This document shows, piece by piece, positions 44,620 to 57,037 of a stretch of DNA of 64,000 nucleotides; position 1 is the first letter of the stretch, and each line of letters opens with the position of its first letter. The translations under genes and the position numbers were made by a program. This stretch comes from Spinacia oleracea. Its lineage: Eukaryota > Streptophyta > Magnoliopsida > Caryophyllales > Amaranthaceae. The DNA lies in NCBI RefSeq assembly GCF_020520425.1, contig NC_079490.1, forward strand, positions 123,772,715 through 123,836,714. Direction: 5' to 3'. The notes below the pieces were generated by a model. That model searched no databases. It saw only the letters and a list, made by a program, of their open reading frames with translations, and was not told the origin of the DNA.

Positions 44620-45475
44620 TGCATTTCCTAATTCCTTTGTCGCGCGATGCTTGCTCTTGAACATAAGGTAAGAGTTGTCATCCTTATTATGTCCAGAGGT
44701 GTTTCTCGGTTTCAGAGTTCAACTGATCAAATCATAATCATAGCCTATGATTCATCTGAGCACGGCCATGCATTTTACAGTTTCTAGCTCTCCGAGTGGC
44801 CTTGTACAACTTTCAGCATCTCATCCCGATTTATGGGAGGACAATCCCAATCTTGTGATCTTGAGATTAGACTTCGTTTGATAGGTGATTACCTGAGCGT
44901 TGCCTTTATAGCCTCCTTTTACAGTAAGCAACTCTCAAACAAGTAATCTCAAATCACTCAGGTATTGAGGATTAGTGTCTAATAATTTGAATGAAATTTA
45001 CTTATGACAGATTTTCATGTCTTACAGTAAAGTTTCATAGGTCTGTCCGATACTAGTCTTCCCAAAGTAAGTATCTATGCAAATGATTACGACATTGCCA
45101 TGTCCACATAGTTCAAGAAACAGAACTACTAGTCATCTTGCATTCTAGTCGTCTAACATTTTCTATGCGTCCATCTTCATAGAAAACTCCGACCAGGGAC
45201 TATTTTCAATCTTTTGACATTCAAGTTCACTTGATAGACATTTCTTAGTCACAGGACTGGTCCTGACAGTCTATCTTGAATATTTCGTCAAATTGAAGGG
45301 ACTCATCATTTAATAAACCACAAATTAAATGGAAAATGAATTCTATTCATTTATTGTGAATGATTAACCAATAATGTTTTACAAAGTATTAAACTCTAAA
45401 ACTTTAAAACATTAAACAAGGACATCAAAGCCATTCTCCAATATGCTTGATTCCCATAGCTGCAGTGTGCGAGTT
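44620..45475 (-). other. Copia-2 3' non-coding region
   Basis: About 850 bp between the RNase H stop and the polypurine tract, conserved with 21901-22651 of copia-1. No coding frame. Confidence 0.65.
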
Positions 45476-47047
45476 TTACTTCGCCTGCGGCAGAGGTTTA
45501 GTCAATGGATCTGAGATGTTATCATCAGTTCCAATCTTGCTTATCTCGACTTCTTTTCTTTCAACGAACTCTCGTAGAAGGTGAAATCTAGGAAGTACAT
45601 GCTTGACTCTTTGGTGGTGTCTAGGCTCCTTTGCTTGTGCAATAGCTCCGTTATTATCACAATATAGGGCTATTGGTCCTTTAATGGAGGGGACTACACC
45701 AAGTTCACCTATGAACTTCCTTAGCCATATAGCTTCCTTTGCTTCTTCATGTGCATCAATGTACTCCGCTTCAGTTGTAGAATCCGCAATGGTGCTTTGC
45801 TTAACACTTTTCCAGCTTACTGCACCTCCGTTGAGGCAGAAGACAAACCCAGACTGTGATCTGAAATCATCTTTGTTGGTTTGGAAACTTGCGTCCGTAT
45901 AGTGTTTAACAACCAATTCATCATCTCCACCATAGACCAGGAAATCATCTTTGTGCTTTTTCAGGTACTTCAGAATGTTCTTGGCAGCAGTCCAATGTGC
46001 CTCTCCTGGGTCTGACTGGTATCTGCTCGTAGCACTGAGTGCATACGCAACATCCGGGCGTGTACATATCATAGCATACATTATTGAACCAATCAATGAT
46101 GCGTATGGAATCCCATTCATTCCTCTACGCCCATCAAGTGTTTTTGGGCACTGAGTCTTGCTTAGAGTCATTCCATGAGACATGGGTAGGTAGCCTAGCT
46201 TGGAGTCTGCCATCTTGAACCTTTCAAGCACCTTATTGATATAAGTGCTTTGACTAAGTCCAATCATCCTTTTAGATCTATCTCTGTAAATCTTGATGCC
46301 CAGTATGTACTGTGCTTCTCCTAGACCCTTCATCGAAAAACATTTCCCAAGCCAAATCTTGACAGAGTTCAACATAGGAATGTCATTTCCGATAAGTAAT
46401 ATGTCGTCGACATATAATACTAGAAAAGCAATTTTGCTCCCACTGACCTTCTTGTATACACAAGATTCGTCTGCGTTCTTGATGAAACCAAAGTCACTGA
46501 CTGCTTCTTCAAAACGTATATTCCAGCTCCTTGATGCCTGCTTCAATCCGTAGATTGATTTCTTAAGCTTGCATACCTTTTTAGCATTATTTGGATCCTG
46601 AAAACCCTCAGGCTGTGTCATAAACACAGTTTCTGTTAAAACGCCGTTTAAGAAAGCGGTTTTGACATCCATCTGCCATATTTCGTAATCGTAATATGAA
46701 GCGATTGCTAACATTATCCGAATAGACTTTAGCATTGCAACTGGTGAAAAGGTTTCATCGTAATCCACACCGTGGACTTGCCTGTAACCTTTTGCAACCA
46801 ATCTAGCTTTAAAAACTTCAAGTTTCCCATCCTTGTCCTTTTTCAGTTTGAAAACCCATTTGCTTCCTATGGCTTGGTAGCCATCTGGCAAATCGACCAA
46901 ATTCCAAACTTGGTTTTCAGACATGGAGTGTAATTCAGATTGCATGGCTTCTTGCCATTGCTTGGAGCTAGGGCTCGTCATAGCTTGTTTGTAAGTCGCA
47001 GGTTCATCACTTTCAAGTAATAAAACGTCATAGCTCTCGTTCGTCAA
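45476..47047 (-). pseudogene. Copia-2 reverse transcriptase and RNase H
   Basis: 523 open codons. RT has WVFKLKKDKDGKLEVFKARL, KTAFLNGVL, IYGLKQASRSW and the active site YVDDILLIGND. RNase H has YTDASF, STTEAEYI and LYCDNNGAIAQAKEP, and the frame ends DPLTKPLPQAK. The domain is intact. It is separated from integrase by a one-base shift at about 47047, so it could not be made as a normal polyprotein from this copy. Confidence 0.9.
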
Positions 47048-48496
47048 AATACGTACCTAAGCGGTTGAGATCTATATCTTTGCGATCTACGCGGGGTTTT
47101 ATCTCTAGATGGTCCTTGATTCTCACCAGATACTTCTAAAGATCTCTGAGTTTCATCCTGAATGTCATCTTGAGCATTCTCTAGAGTTTGTTGTTCGACT
47201 CGAATTTCTTCGAGGTCTACTTTTCTCCCACTTGTAATTTTGGAATTGTGTTCCTTTTCCAAAAAGATACCATCTCGAGCAACAAACTCCTTGTTCTCAG
47301 ATGTATTGTAGAAGTAATACCCCTTTGTTTCCTTTGGGTAGCCCACAAGGATACATTTGTCAGATTTTGAATGAAGTTTGTCTGAAATTAATCGTTTGAC
47401 GTATACTTCACATCCCCAAATCTTAAGAAAAGACACTTTTGGAGGCTTTCCAAACCATAACTCATATGGAGTCTTTTCAACAGCTTTAGACGGAGCTCTA
47501 TTTATAGTGAGTGCTGCTGTATTTAGTGCATGTCCCCAAAATTCTATTGGAAGCTCGGCCTGACCTATCATTGATCTAACCATGTCTAGCAAGGTTCTGT
47601 TCCTCCGTTCCGACACACCGTTCCATTGTGGTGTTCCAGGAGGAGTAAATTCTGATAGAATACCACATTCTTTCAGATGGTCATCAAATTCATAGCTCAG
47701 ATATTCACCGCCTCTATCAGACCGTAGTGCCTTAATCTTCTTGCCTAATTGATTCTCTACTTCACTCTGAAATTCCTTGAATTTGTCAAAGGATTCAGAC
47801 TTATGCTTCATTAGGTAGACATAACCATATCTACTGAAGTCATCAGTGAATGTGATAAAGTAGCTAAAACCACGTCTAGCATTTGTACTCATTGGTCCAC
47901 ATACATCTGTATGGATTAAACCCAATAGTTCAGTTGCTCTTTTTCCAACTTTAGAGAAAGGTTGCTTTGTCATTTTGCCAAGTAAACATGATTCGTACTT
48001 ACCATAATCCTCTAAGTCAAATGGTTCTAGAATTCCTTCCTTTTGAAGTCTTTCCATGCGTTTCAAGTTAATATGGCCTAATCGACAATGCCACAGATAG
48101 GTGAGATCTGAATCATCCTTTTTGGCCTTTTTGGTATTTATGTTATAAACTTGTTTTTCGTGATTTAGTAAATAAAGTCCATTGACTAATCTAGCAGATC
48201 CATAAAACATCTCTTTAAAATAAAACAAACAACTATTGTCTTTTATTAAAAAGGAAAACCCCTTAGCATCTAAGCAAGAAACAGAAATGATGTTTTTAGA
48301 AAGACTTGGAACATGGAAACAGTCTTCCAGTTCCAAAACTAGCCCAGAGGGCAACGACAAATAATAAGTTCTTACAGCTAATGCAGCAATCCTTGCTCCA
48401 TTTCCCACTCGTAGGTCGACTTCACCCTTGCTTAACCTTCTATTTCTTCTTAGTCCCTGTGAATTGGAACATAAGTGTGAGCCACGACCTGTATCT
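47044..48496 (-). pseudogene. Copia-2 protease and integrase
   Basis: The protease DTGRGSH triad is preceded by a stop (about 48497), where copia-3 has a Leu codon. Then LWHCRLGHINLKRMERL, the integrase acidic residues in LIHTDVCGP and LRSDRGGEY, and the Glu in NGVSERRNRTLLD. In the zinc finger YESC replaces the expected CESC seen in copia-3, so one Cys ligand is missing. Confidence 0.88.
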
Positions 48497-49406
48497 TATA
48501 CCCAAGAAGTTGAATTAGCAAGTATACAGTTTATAACGAAAATACTTGAAGATGGAACGACTATTCCGTTCTTCTGATCTTCCTTTAGCTCTGAACATTC
48601 TCTTTTGTAATGGCCTATTCCATCACAATAAAGACAGCTTGATGTGGACTTGTCCTGCTTTGATTTAGCATTGCCCTTGGACTTTCCACCTTTCTTGAAG
48701 GGTCTCCCTTTAGCCTTGAGTAAATCTTTGGCTTCACAGTCGAGTATTATCTCAGCCTTTCTGACAAGGTGAACAAATTCTGCAACTGTTTCTTCTCTTG
48801 GTTCACTTAGGTATAGTTGCTTGAAGCGACCAAACCCACTGTGCAGTGAATTGAGCAAGATAGAGACTGCCATCCTTTCGCTTATTGGTGTTCCTAGCAG
48901 ACTTAGGCGATCAAAATATGAAAGCATAAGCTCCACATGGAACCTTAGTGGGACGCCTACCCTTTGTTTAGTGCCAAGGAGCTGAACATGTGTTTCTTGG
49001 ACCTCCATCCTATAACACCTGTTAGGAGAACTAACCTTTAGACCAGACTTTGATTCAATCAACTCATGGACGTTTAGGTCCCTGTCCTCCGTGCTTCCAC
49101 GACAGATATCCCTCAGATTCTTGATGAGCGTAAAAGGTTCGTAAGCTACAAACCTTCTAGCCCATTCATCAGGGATATTGTCCAGCATGAGACTCATAAC
49201 CTTTTTGAGATCCACATCCCAGGCGGAAATCTTTCAGGGGTCATATCTCTGGCATAGTAGCTTGGCATGGGATGTAACAGTATATACTCGAGTCCATTGA
49301 GTCTTACTATTTCAACAAGCTTAGCTTCCCATTCAAGAAAATTCGTTAGGTTCATCTTGACCATAAGCTCAGAACCCACGATGATGTTTTGATTGTTGTT
49401 TGCCAT
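48496..49406 (-). pseudogene. Copia-2 gag
   Basis: Starts MANNNQNIIVGSELMVKMNL and continues FLEWEAKLVEIVRLNGLEY. A one-base shift at about 49205 moves it to the frame WDVDLKKVMSLMLDNIP, then the gag core and the knuckle CLYCDGIGHYKREC. It is a UBN2-type copia gag. Between the MANNN start and the knuckle it is markedly different from copia-3 gag, while sequence after EDQKNG is nearly the same. Confidence 0.85.
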
Positions 49407-51995
49407 AGTAAAACTACAATAGAAAAAGAATAAACAAATAAATAATCATTCACAGTTTCTCTTAATAAACTCAAATTCTAGCATACATGCATAATTTAAT
49501 GTTCATTAAGCATTTTATTCAAGTTATGTGTTCCGGCAGGTGTGAATAAAATGATTCCAAGACCCTAAAAACCATTGAAGAATTAAGCACATTATGTATT
49601 TTGACTCAATTCTAAAATCTTTTAGGTAAGCAAAAGCCTTTTGCTAATAGTCTAGAAACTACTCTTCGTTGATAGGTACGTCTAAGAACTTATTAGGTAA
49701 ACCTATCGAATTTTCCACGACATAAAAGGACTCCTTACTTATATCGTTGATTTTCACCAAAACTAACATGCACTCACAATTATTTGTGTACCTTACCCCT
49801 TAAGGATCAATAAGTAACACCTCGCTATGGCGGAAAACTATTACTAAGATTGATGTAAAGGTTTTCCAAGTAAGTGTTATTTTGGCATGGCACTTTTTAA
49901 CTCAATTTTTAAGTTTGGAACTTAAGGCTCTTACTATGTTGGTTAGATTTTAAGTGAACTAAAATCCTTACTCATGCAACATAATCAAGCCACAATCTCA
50001 TGCATATTTAAGACATATTTAAAAACAATAAATAACTTAAAGCATGCATAAGATAAATGTGATCTAGTATGGCCCGACTTCATCTTGAAGCTTCAACTTC
50101 AAAGTCCGTCTTGAAAATGGATTGGAAACTCCGTCTTAAATTTCACCGTGGGAGGCGCCATTTTCTTCAAATAGGATAAGCTATAATTAAACTAATTACA
50201 ACTATTTGATGGTACGCAAACCATATTTGAATTGAAAAACAAACTTTGGTGCATCAGACCAATTACATTCAAATTAATGGTACGCAGACCATATTTTCTA
50301 TCATATTTTGGCCATACTAGTCACTTTCATTAACCTGCAAAACAATACATATACAATATATATCATTCACCCATTCATTATCATGAATGGCCCACATAGC
50401 TGGTTAGTAAAACACATTGTAATGCATCACATAATTATTTGCAGCAATTAATCAAGGGCACCAATAATCTACCAATTATTCAGTCCTTATTAATTCTAAT
50501 CAGGTTGTTTTAACCTTAAAGGATTTGTAGACCTAATCAAGAGTTTATGACTAAAATGCTCCCACTCAAACCAATAACTTTATATGCTTTACTAATGTAA
50601 ACATAAAAATGTATTTCTAGTCTAACCGGAAACATACAAGTTTAATTAAAATTTAAAGCTCATATAAAATTATAATCGAATCCATTTATTTAATTTATTT
50701 TCAGTTGAATTAAACGAATTTAAATTAATTCAAGGTTTAATTTTAGTAAAATAATTAGTATAAATTAAAATTTATAATAATTATAATATTCAAAATTAAA
50801 ATCCGAGAAAACAATTTAAATTATTAATTTTAAAATTAATTAAAATTATTTCCGAACTGAAAATCAAAAATTAAAACGAAACGTATCAATTGTCGCAAGA
50901 CGAGGCACTTGGGCTTGCGCCCAAGCCCCATCGAGCTACGAGGCCCCATGCCCCGTGCCATTGATCGTTGCACACGGCTTGCACAGCCACACGCACACTG
51001 CCCCTCTGCCACGCACACACGCAGCCTTGCTGGCTACGCTGCGCGCAGCTTCGTGCTGTGTCGTGGCTGCCTACCGCTTGGCAGGCCTGGTGCGTCGTGG
51101 CGCAGCTCATCGCTGCCCACACACATCTTGCTCGTCGCATATGTTGCCCATTGCCCTTGGCCCTCGCCCATCGCCCAGCATGCACGCCTAGGCTTCGATC
51201 CTTGCGTGCCGCCTAGCTTGTTGTTCGCTGCATTCGTACCGCACGGGCGACGAGCTCCCTTGCTCGTCGTCGCGTGCCCGCACTATACAACACCCCTTAA
51301 GGGTAACATGTAGCTTCTATTGCTTTGTGCGTGCAACATTTATGAGCGTATTTCATAAAAATTTTAAATTTTAAATTCTAAATTAATAACAAATTAATAA
51401 ATCATATTAATTTCAGAATTTTAGGGCGAAAAATGGAAAATTTATTAATCAATTAATTTCCGATTAACATGGATTCAAATCTAGGTCATAAAAATTTAAA
51501 ATTTATCATAAATTAACAATTTTTATGGTGGTTTTTAATCATGGATACCTAATTAAATCATTAATTAATTATGAAAATCAAATAAATTCTAAATTATTCG
51601 AATTTAAACAAATTAATCATAATTACAAATTAGGTTGTATAATTAACAAGTCTAGGCATTCAAAATTGTTAAACATATACAGTAGGTCAATCAAAATATC
51701 AAGATTTATCAACAAGAATCGCAAATATTCAATTTAACATCTTAAATTTACAAACTTTTGCGTTCGAAAAATTAAAACCTCCGAAAAGTCATAGTTAGGC
51801 TTCGAATTTGGGAATTCTGGCTTCGGCCGAAAAAGAGTAACGAAGAAACTGCCGAAAAACTACGTACATATAATTAAATAAACGCAATTTGCAATTAATT
51901 AACAATTACGAAAATTAATCACCCCTTTTTAATTCTTTGCAAATTTGTGAAATTTAACCATGTTAAGCAATTTATAGATTATGCAAATAATAATA
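49407..51995 (-). other. Copia-2 long leader
   Basis: About 2.6 kb, non-coding, homologous to the copia-1 and copia-3 leaders. The GC-rich block (about 50888-51330) is shorter and less repetitive than in the others. The paired ATGGTCTGCGTACCAT-type motif recurs near 50210 (with one change) and 50280. Confidence 0.75.
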
Positions 51996-52009
51996 GGCTC
52001 GTGATACCA
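51996..52009 (-). promoter_or_regulatory. Copia-2 primer-binding site
   Basis: The minus strand reads TGGTATCACGAGCC, one base from the LTR, the same 14 bases as in copia-1 and copia-3. Confidence 0.82.
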
Positions 52010-52010
52010 C

Positions 52011-53382
52011 TGTTAGGTTATGATACATATGAACAACATAAATCATGCGGAAAAACCTTAATGCCAGGATACATATTAGTTGCACATAATCATATAATTA
52101 GTCTAGGATGCATACAATTTGTAGCGTGCCCTCCCTAGCTGCGGCCGAACCGAACAAGAACAAGTCTTTAGGACTCCAAGTGTCGTCCCTCCATAGATAG
52201 TCCACAGCATGTCCGGATCCGCCTTAACATTGACCAACTAGAATCTCCCTTAAGGTACTATTATTTTCGGCTAAATAGGCAAGTAATATGGCTGATTTTT
52301 CTGCTTAAAAATCCTAGCTTTTATTGTTTGAATACTTATTAAACTCGCGTATAAATTTGTGACCCTAGGCACATATTTATAGAATCATGGAAAAGGATTT
52401 AGAATCCTATTAGAATACTAAATTAATTAATTAGAATCCCTTTAGAACTCTATTTAATTAATTTCTATCTTCTAGGATTAGGATTTAATCATAGCACGAA
52501 TTCCGATAGCTTTAGGATTCGTATAGCACGCACACGAGCACCGCACAGCCCGCGCGGCCCACACGAACTGCACGGCGCCCAGCCCAGTGCTTCACAGCCC
52601 ACTTGCTCCGCGCGCGCGCCACGCCTTGCTGGGCCTGGCGAGGCTTTGGCGTGTGGTTTGATGCGTATGGCTTACTTGACGAGGGCCTGGCTTCGTGCCG
52701 GGCCTTCGTCTAGGAAGTCTCGTCCGACGCTAATTCGTACGATACGCTTCCGATTAAATTCCCGATTCCGGAATTCATTTCCGATACGAACAATATTTAA
52801 CATTTCCGATTCCGGAATTAATTTCCGTTTCGAACAAATATTTAATATTTCCGTTTCCGGAATTATTTTCCGATTCCGATAATATTTCCGATTCTGACAA
52901 TATTTCCATTTCCGGCAATATTTCCGATTCCGGCAATATTTCCATTTCCGATAATATTTTCCGATACGTACCATGTTTCCGTTTCCGGCAACATCTACGA
53001 CTTGGATAATATTTATATTTCCGATACGATCCATATTTCCGTTTCCGGCAATATCATCGTTTCCGGAGTATTCATTTACTTGCCTTTGACGATCTCAGCT
53101 CCCACTGAAACCAAGATCCGTCGATTCCGAATATCCATAGATGGAGTATTTAATGCCATTAAATACTTGATCCGTTTACATACTATTTGTGTGACCCTAC
53201 GGGTGCAGTCAAGAGTAAGTTGTGGATTAATATCATTAATTCCACTTGAACTGAAGCGGCCTCTAGCTAGGCATTCAGCTCACTTGATCTCACTGAATTA
53301 TTAACTTGTTAATTAATACTGAATCGCATTTATTAGACTTAACATTAAATGCATACTTGGACCAAGGGCATTATTTCCTTCA
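52011..53382 (-). repeat. Copia-2 5' LTR
   Basis: 1372 bp. TATA on the minus strand at 52374-52381, CGGAAATATT-type array at 52765-53080. Substitutions and indels against the 3' LTR are scattered, with several in the first 300 bp and gaps in the GC-rich block. Confidence 0.92.
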
Positions 53383-53387
53383 GTGCT

Positions 53388-54289
53388 TTCATCAGGTCAT
53401 CCTCTATGTCGACCCCGATGTCGTAGGTTCTCTTGAAGCTTTCCAGGCCTAGGTACTTCATGTGAGCATTGTACTTTGGAAGAAGACCGGCAATGAAAAT
53501 ATTGACTAATTATCTCTCGGAGGGCCGGGTCACCATTTGGGATGCCATTTCTCTCCACCGGTTGAGGTAAGTAGTGAAGCCTTCCTGAGGCCCTTGCCTG
53601 AGAACTTCCAGTTCCCTTAGAGTGGTTTGAAGTTGAATGTTGGGTTGATATTGCTCCATGAATGCTCGAGCAACTGCCTCCCATGTATTTGTTTGATGTT
53701 CCTTGAGTGAATAGTACCACTTTTGGCAGGCAGGTTCCAGAGACATAGGGAATACCACTGGGTATAGCTCGAGTTCGACCCCCTTGGTGGCCATTGTAGC
53801 TCTGAAATTCTTGAGATGGTACTTGGGATTGTCAGTTGATTTGAACTTTGGAATGACATTGGCGGAGAATTTTTCTGGCAGATTCGCCCTCCCCTTAAGG
53901 TTGTCCTCCATTGAGGTGTCAAAGTAGTTCTCTTGATTGGTAACCTTACTGAAAAGACTCCCGATCTTCTTGGTTAAGTCATCAGTGGGCGCGCCCTGTT
54001 CTACGACACCCAATCGGTTGCTTATGCTCTCCACATTGGCACTAAGGCTGGCGAAAGCTGTTAGGAGTTGAGAGAGTTGATCATAGGCAGACATTTGGAT
54101 TGTTTCTTGAATGGGACTGGGAGTTTGATTTGTAGGAGATGAACTGGCTGCTCGTTCGATGCCGGCTATGAGGGAAGCTAGGGCTGATGGATTTCTTTTC
54201 AACCTCTCTCCTCTTCGACGAACCCACATGATCTTTGGACTCCTAGTTAGAACATACCAGACGATTTTAGAACTTGGACTTCCCGACAC
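53388..54289 (-). pseudogene. Gypsy gag N-terminal part
   Basis: The frame holds the Retrotrans_gag pattern: FKSTDNPKYHLKNFRATMAT, ACQKWYYSLKEHQTNTWEAV, FMEQYQPNI and GFTTYLNRWREMASQM. An in-frame TAA at 53510-53512 follows PSER, and the frame continues LVNIFIAGLLPKYNAHM up to the copia-2 insertion. It is preceded by an Ala/Ser-rich N-terminus. After the copia-2 gap it resumes at 43231. Confidence 0.85.
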
Positions 54290-54489
54290 ATGATATTATA
54301 TGCATGCAATGAATGAGACCTAGACTTGACCCTAAGTGCCACTCTAAAGATTCGGGATTTTGGATTTTGTACTTGTATTCGGGATTTGCAACCCGTTTGA
54401 AATGTCTGAGAGGAGCGTTCATTTATTTGTGAAAGTTGACTCTTTGTACTAGAACTTGGAATGTCGAAAAAGAATATTTCGACCTATTG

Positions 54490-54950
54490 GAAATCGGACA
54501 TTTGAAGGGAATTTCAACCCGCTTAAGAATTTGGAAATTGGACTTGTACTAGGAAATTGAATTTTGTATTATTTCAAGGGAATTTCAACCCGTCAATATT
54601 TTAGGGGAATTTCAACCCATTGGACTTGGAGTATTTGAAGGGAATTTCAACCCAATTGAAAAGGGAATTGACTTTGTATTATTTCAAGGGAATTTCAACC
54701 CGTCAATATTTTTGGGGAGTTTCAACCCATTGGATCTGGAATATTTGAAGGGAATTTCAACCCGCTCGAGAATTGGAATTTGTATTATTTTAGGGGAGTT
54801 TCAACCCGTTGGAAGATTGGACTTGTATTATTTTAGGGGAGTTTCAACCCGTGGATAGAATTTGAACTTGTATTATTTCAGGGGATTTTCAACCCGTTGA
54901 ATGGAATCTCGAACTTGTATTATTTCTGGGGAGTTTCAACCCGTGGGAAA
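54490..54950 (-). repeat. GGGAATTTCAACCC repeat array in the gypsy leader
   Basis: About eleven copies of GGGGAATTTCAACCCGTTGG spaced 30-70 bp apart and separated by TTGTATTATTT-type spacers. GGG and CCC at the ends of each unit could form a short hairpin. It lies between the primer site and gag. Confidence 0.82.
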
Positions 54951-55079
54951 TGTTTTGAATTTTGTATTGGGGAGCAATGGAAAGCAAGATTTCTTTGTAG
55001 CTTGAAGATGAATTTGGAATTTGAATTTGGCTTGAAGTTTGAACTTTGAAATGGAAAGGACGCACTATTGTATGTGGAA

Positions 55080-56125
55080 CATGAGGCTTTGTATTTGGAA
55101 AATCCGGCATTATGCCGCCGTGGATTTGAAACATTGAATTTAGGAACTTGAAAGTCCGGCATTATGCCGCCATGGACTTGGAACCTTGAAGTATAGGACT
55201 TCGAGGTTTGAAATATAGAATAGAAAAGTTGGCATTACGACGACATGAATTTGGAATTTGACCCTTGAAGCTTGAAATTTGGAAGGTCGAGTTGAAAAGT
55301 TGGCATTATGCCGGTATGGGCTCGGATATTTGAACTTGAGACTTTGAGATTGGAATGGGCAACTTGAGTTTGAGGTTTGAAGACTTGAATGTTTGAAATA
55401 GGAAATCCGGCATGACGCCGTTGGATTTGAACTTGAAACTTGAAACTCGAAATTTGAACTAGAAAATCTTGCATTATGGCGCCGTTGGATTTGAGGTTTG
55501 ACTTAAAACTTGAAACTCGAAATTTGAATTTAGAAAGTCCGGCATTATGGCGCCGTTGGATTTGGATTTGAAAATTGAGGTTCTAGAAAATTCGGATTTG
55601 AAAAAACTCGAAATTTGGACTAGAAAATCCGGCATTATGACGCCGTTGGATTTGAATTTTGAAAATTGAGGTTTGGATTTGAAAATTTGGATTGAATTCA
55701 AAACTCGAAATTTGGACTAGAAAATCCGGCATTATGACGCCGTTGGATTTGAACTTTGACTTGGAAACTTGAGGTATGGACTTGAAAATCCGGCATTATG
55801 ACGCCGTTGGATTGAATTTTGAACTTGGAATTTGGACTTGAAAAATCCGGCATTATGACGCCGTTGGATTTAATTTTGAATTTGGAACTTGGAATTTGGA
55901 CTTGAAAATCCGGCATTATGACGCCGTTGGATTGAATTTTGAATTTGGAACTTGGAATTTGGACTTGAAAATCCGGCGTTATGACGCCGTTGGATTTGAA
56001 TTTTGAATTTGGAACTTGGAATTTGGACTTGAAAATCCGGCATTATAACGCCGTTGGATTCAATTTTGAACTTGGAACTTGGAATTTGGACTTGAAAAAT
56101 CCGGCATTATGACGCCGTTGGATTG
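55080..56125 (-). repeat. CCGGCATTATGACGCCGTTG minisatellite in the gypsy leader
   Basis: About fifteen copies with a 60-70 bp period. Copies at 55720-56110 are the most regular and the left end is the most degenerate, suggesting growth toward the right. CGGC and GCCG flank each core as an inverted repeat; spacers are TTGAATTTGGAACTTGG-type. Open frames here are repeat artefacts. Confidence 0.87.
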
Positions 56126-57016
56126 AATTTTAAATTTGGCATTTGTGCGTGAGGCGTGTTTAAGGGTTTTGAATCAAATGGAGTGACACTCCTAAAGACC
56201 CTAAAATCGGCGATTTAGATGCATGAGGTTTGAATGATGCTCCTAGGGGTTTGGCTTCCTAGTTGGAGGCTAATTGGTTTTGGCAAGCTAGAACTCGAGG
56301 TTAGCCATTCACGCATGCAAAGACGCCCACACAATGCACAAGTAGCACGTTGTCACACTAGTCATGAATATGAATGAGACACGCAAAGTTCTCAACCTAA
56401 GGTCGGTCTAAGTTTTGTATGATGCAAGTGGTCGTCTTTGGGTGTCAAAAGGTACTCGGCTAAGAGATGGATACGGCGACAAGATTTCACATCCTCCTAA
56501 GGGAAGTGTGTGTCGGCAGACGGCCTCCATACTTGACATCGGGAATGTCAAGTAAATGCCAAGTTTCGGTAGGCGCGGAAATGGTCACACACTTTGGTCG
56601 GGAACCGTATGGAGAGTCACCATTTCGTTGCCCCCGGGGCTAGCCCAAATGTAGAACACATCCGTTTGGGGAAAGGTAGAAATTCATTTTGCACAATATG
56701 GTTTTCGAAAAATGCATGAAATGCCTAGAAATTGAAATTGAAATCGTACTTGAATTTGTATTTGTAAAGCTCGTTTTTCGGCACTTGTTCACGAGGTTTG
56801 GGAGCGTCCTTCCAGATTCAAAAATAGACTAACTCCCAACACGAAAAGTTAAGCAAAAGTGGGCAATAAGCCACTGTGAGCCACTGTCCTGGATGCAGGC
56901 AGGGGCGTTGGGCGCAGGGGCTGCGCCTGGCACCAGTGCTGGCATCCAGTACTTAAGTAGATCAGTGGCTTGTTGCTCGAAATCTGCCCGCATTTTCGAA
57001 TTGAAATTAGTAAATT
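56126..57016 (-). other. Gypsy leader next to the 5' LTR
   Basis: About 890 bp without repeats or a coding frame. It should contain the start of the genomic RNA and packaging signals by position, but none is identifiable by sequence. Confidence 0.45.
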
Positions 57017-57033
57017 CCCCAGTGGAGTCGCCA
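57017..57033 (-). promoter_or_regulatory. Gypsy primer-binding site
   Basis: The minus strand reads TGGCGACTCCACTGGGG, four bases after the LTR end. From memory this matches the tRNA-Arg-type site used by Ogre/Tat elements, in agreement with the domain content. Confidence 0.8.
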
Positions 57034-57037
57034 GAAT

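Larger units (their letters stand above)
43232..53382 (-). mobile_element. Copia-2: complete Ty1/copia retrotransposon inside gypsy gag
   Basis: 10,151 bp on the minus strand with a perfect GTGCT duplication at 43227-43231 and 53383-53387. LTRs are 43232-44591 (3') and 52011-53382 (5'). It has the primer site, long leader, gag, protease, integrase, RT and RNase H. The coding region is mostly legible but carries a gag frameshift, a stop before the protease triad, a lost integrase zinc cysteine and an integrase/RT frameshift. LTRs differ more than those of copia-1, so it is older. Confidence 0.93.

Noticed and set aside
55080..56125. CRISPR-like alternation of a conserved 20-bp core and variable spacers
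   Set aside because: The spacers are themselves repeats with a 60-70 bp period, the cores drift, and the locus is a plant retrotransposon leader with no cas genes.
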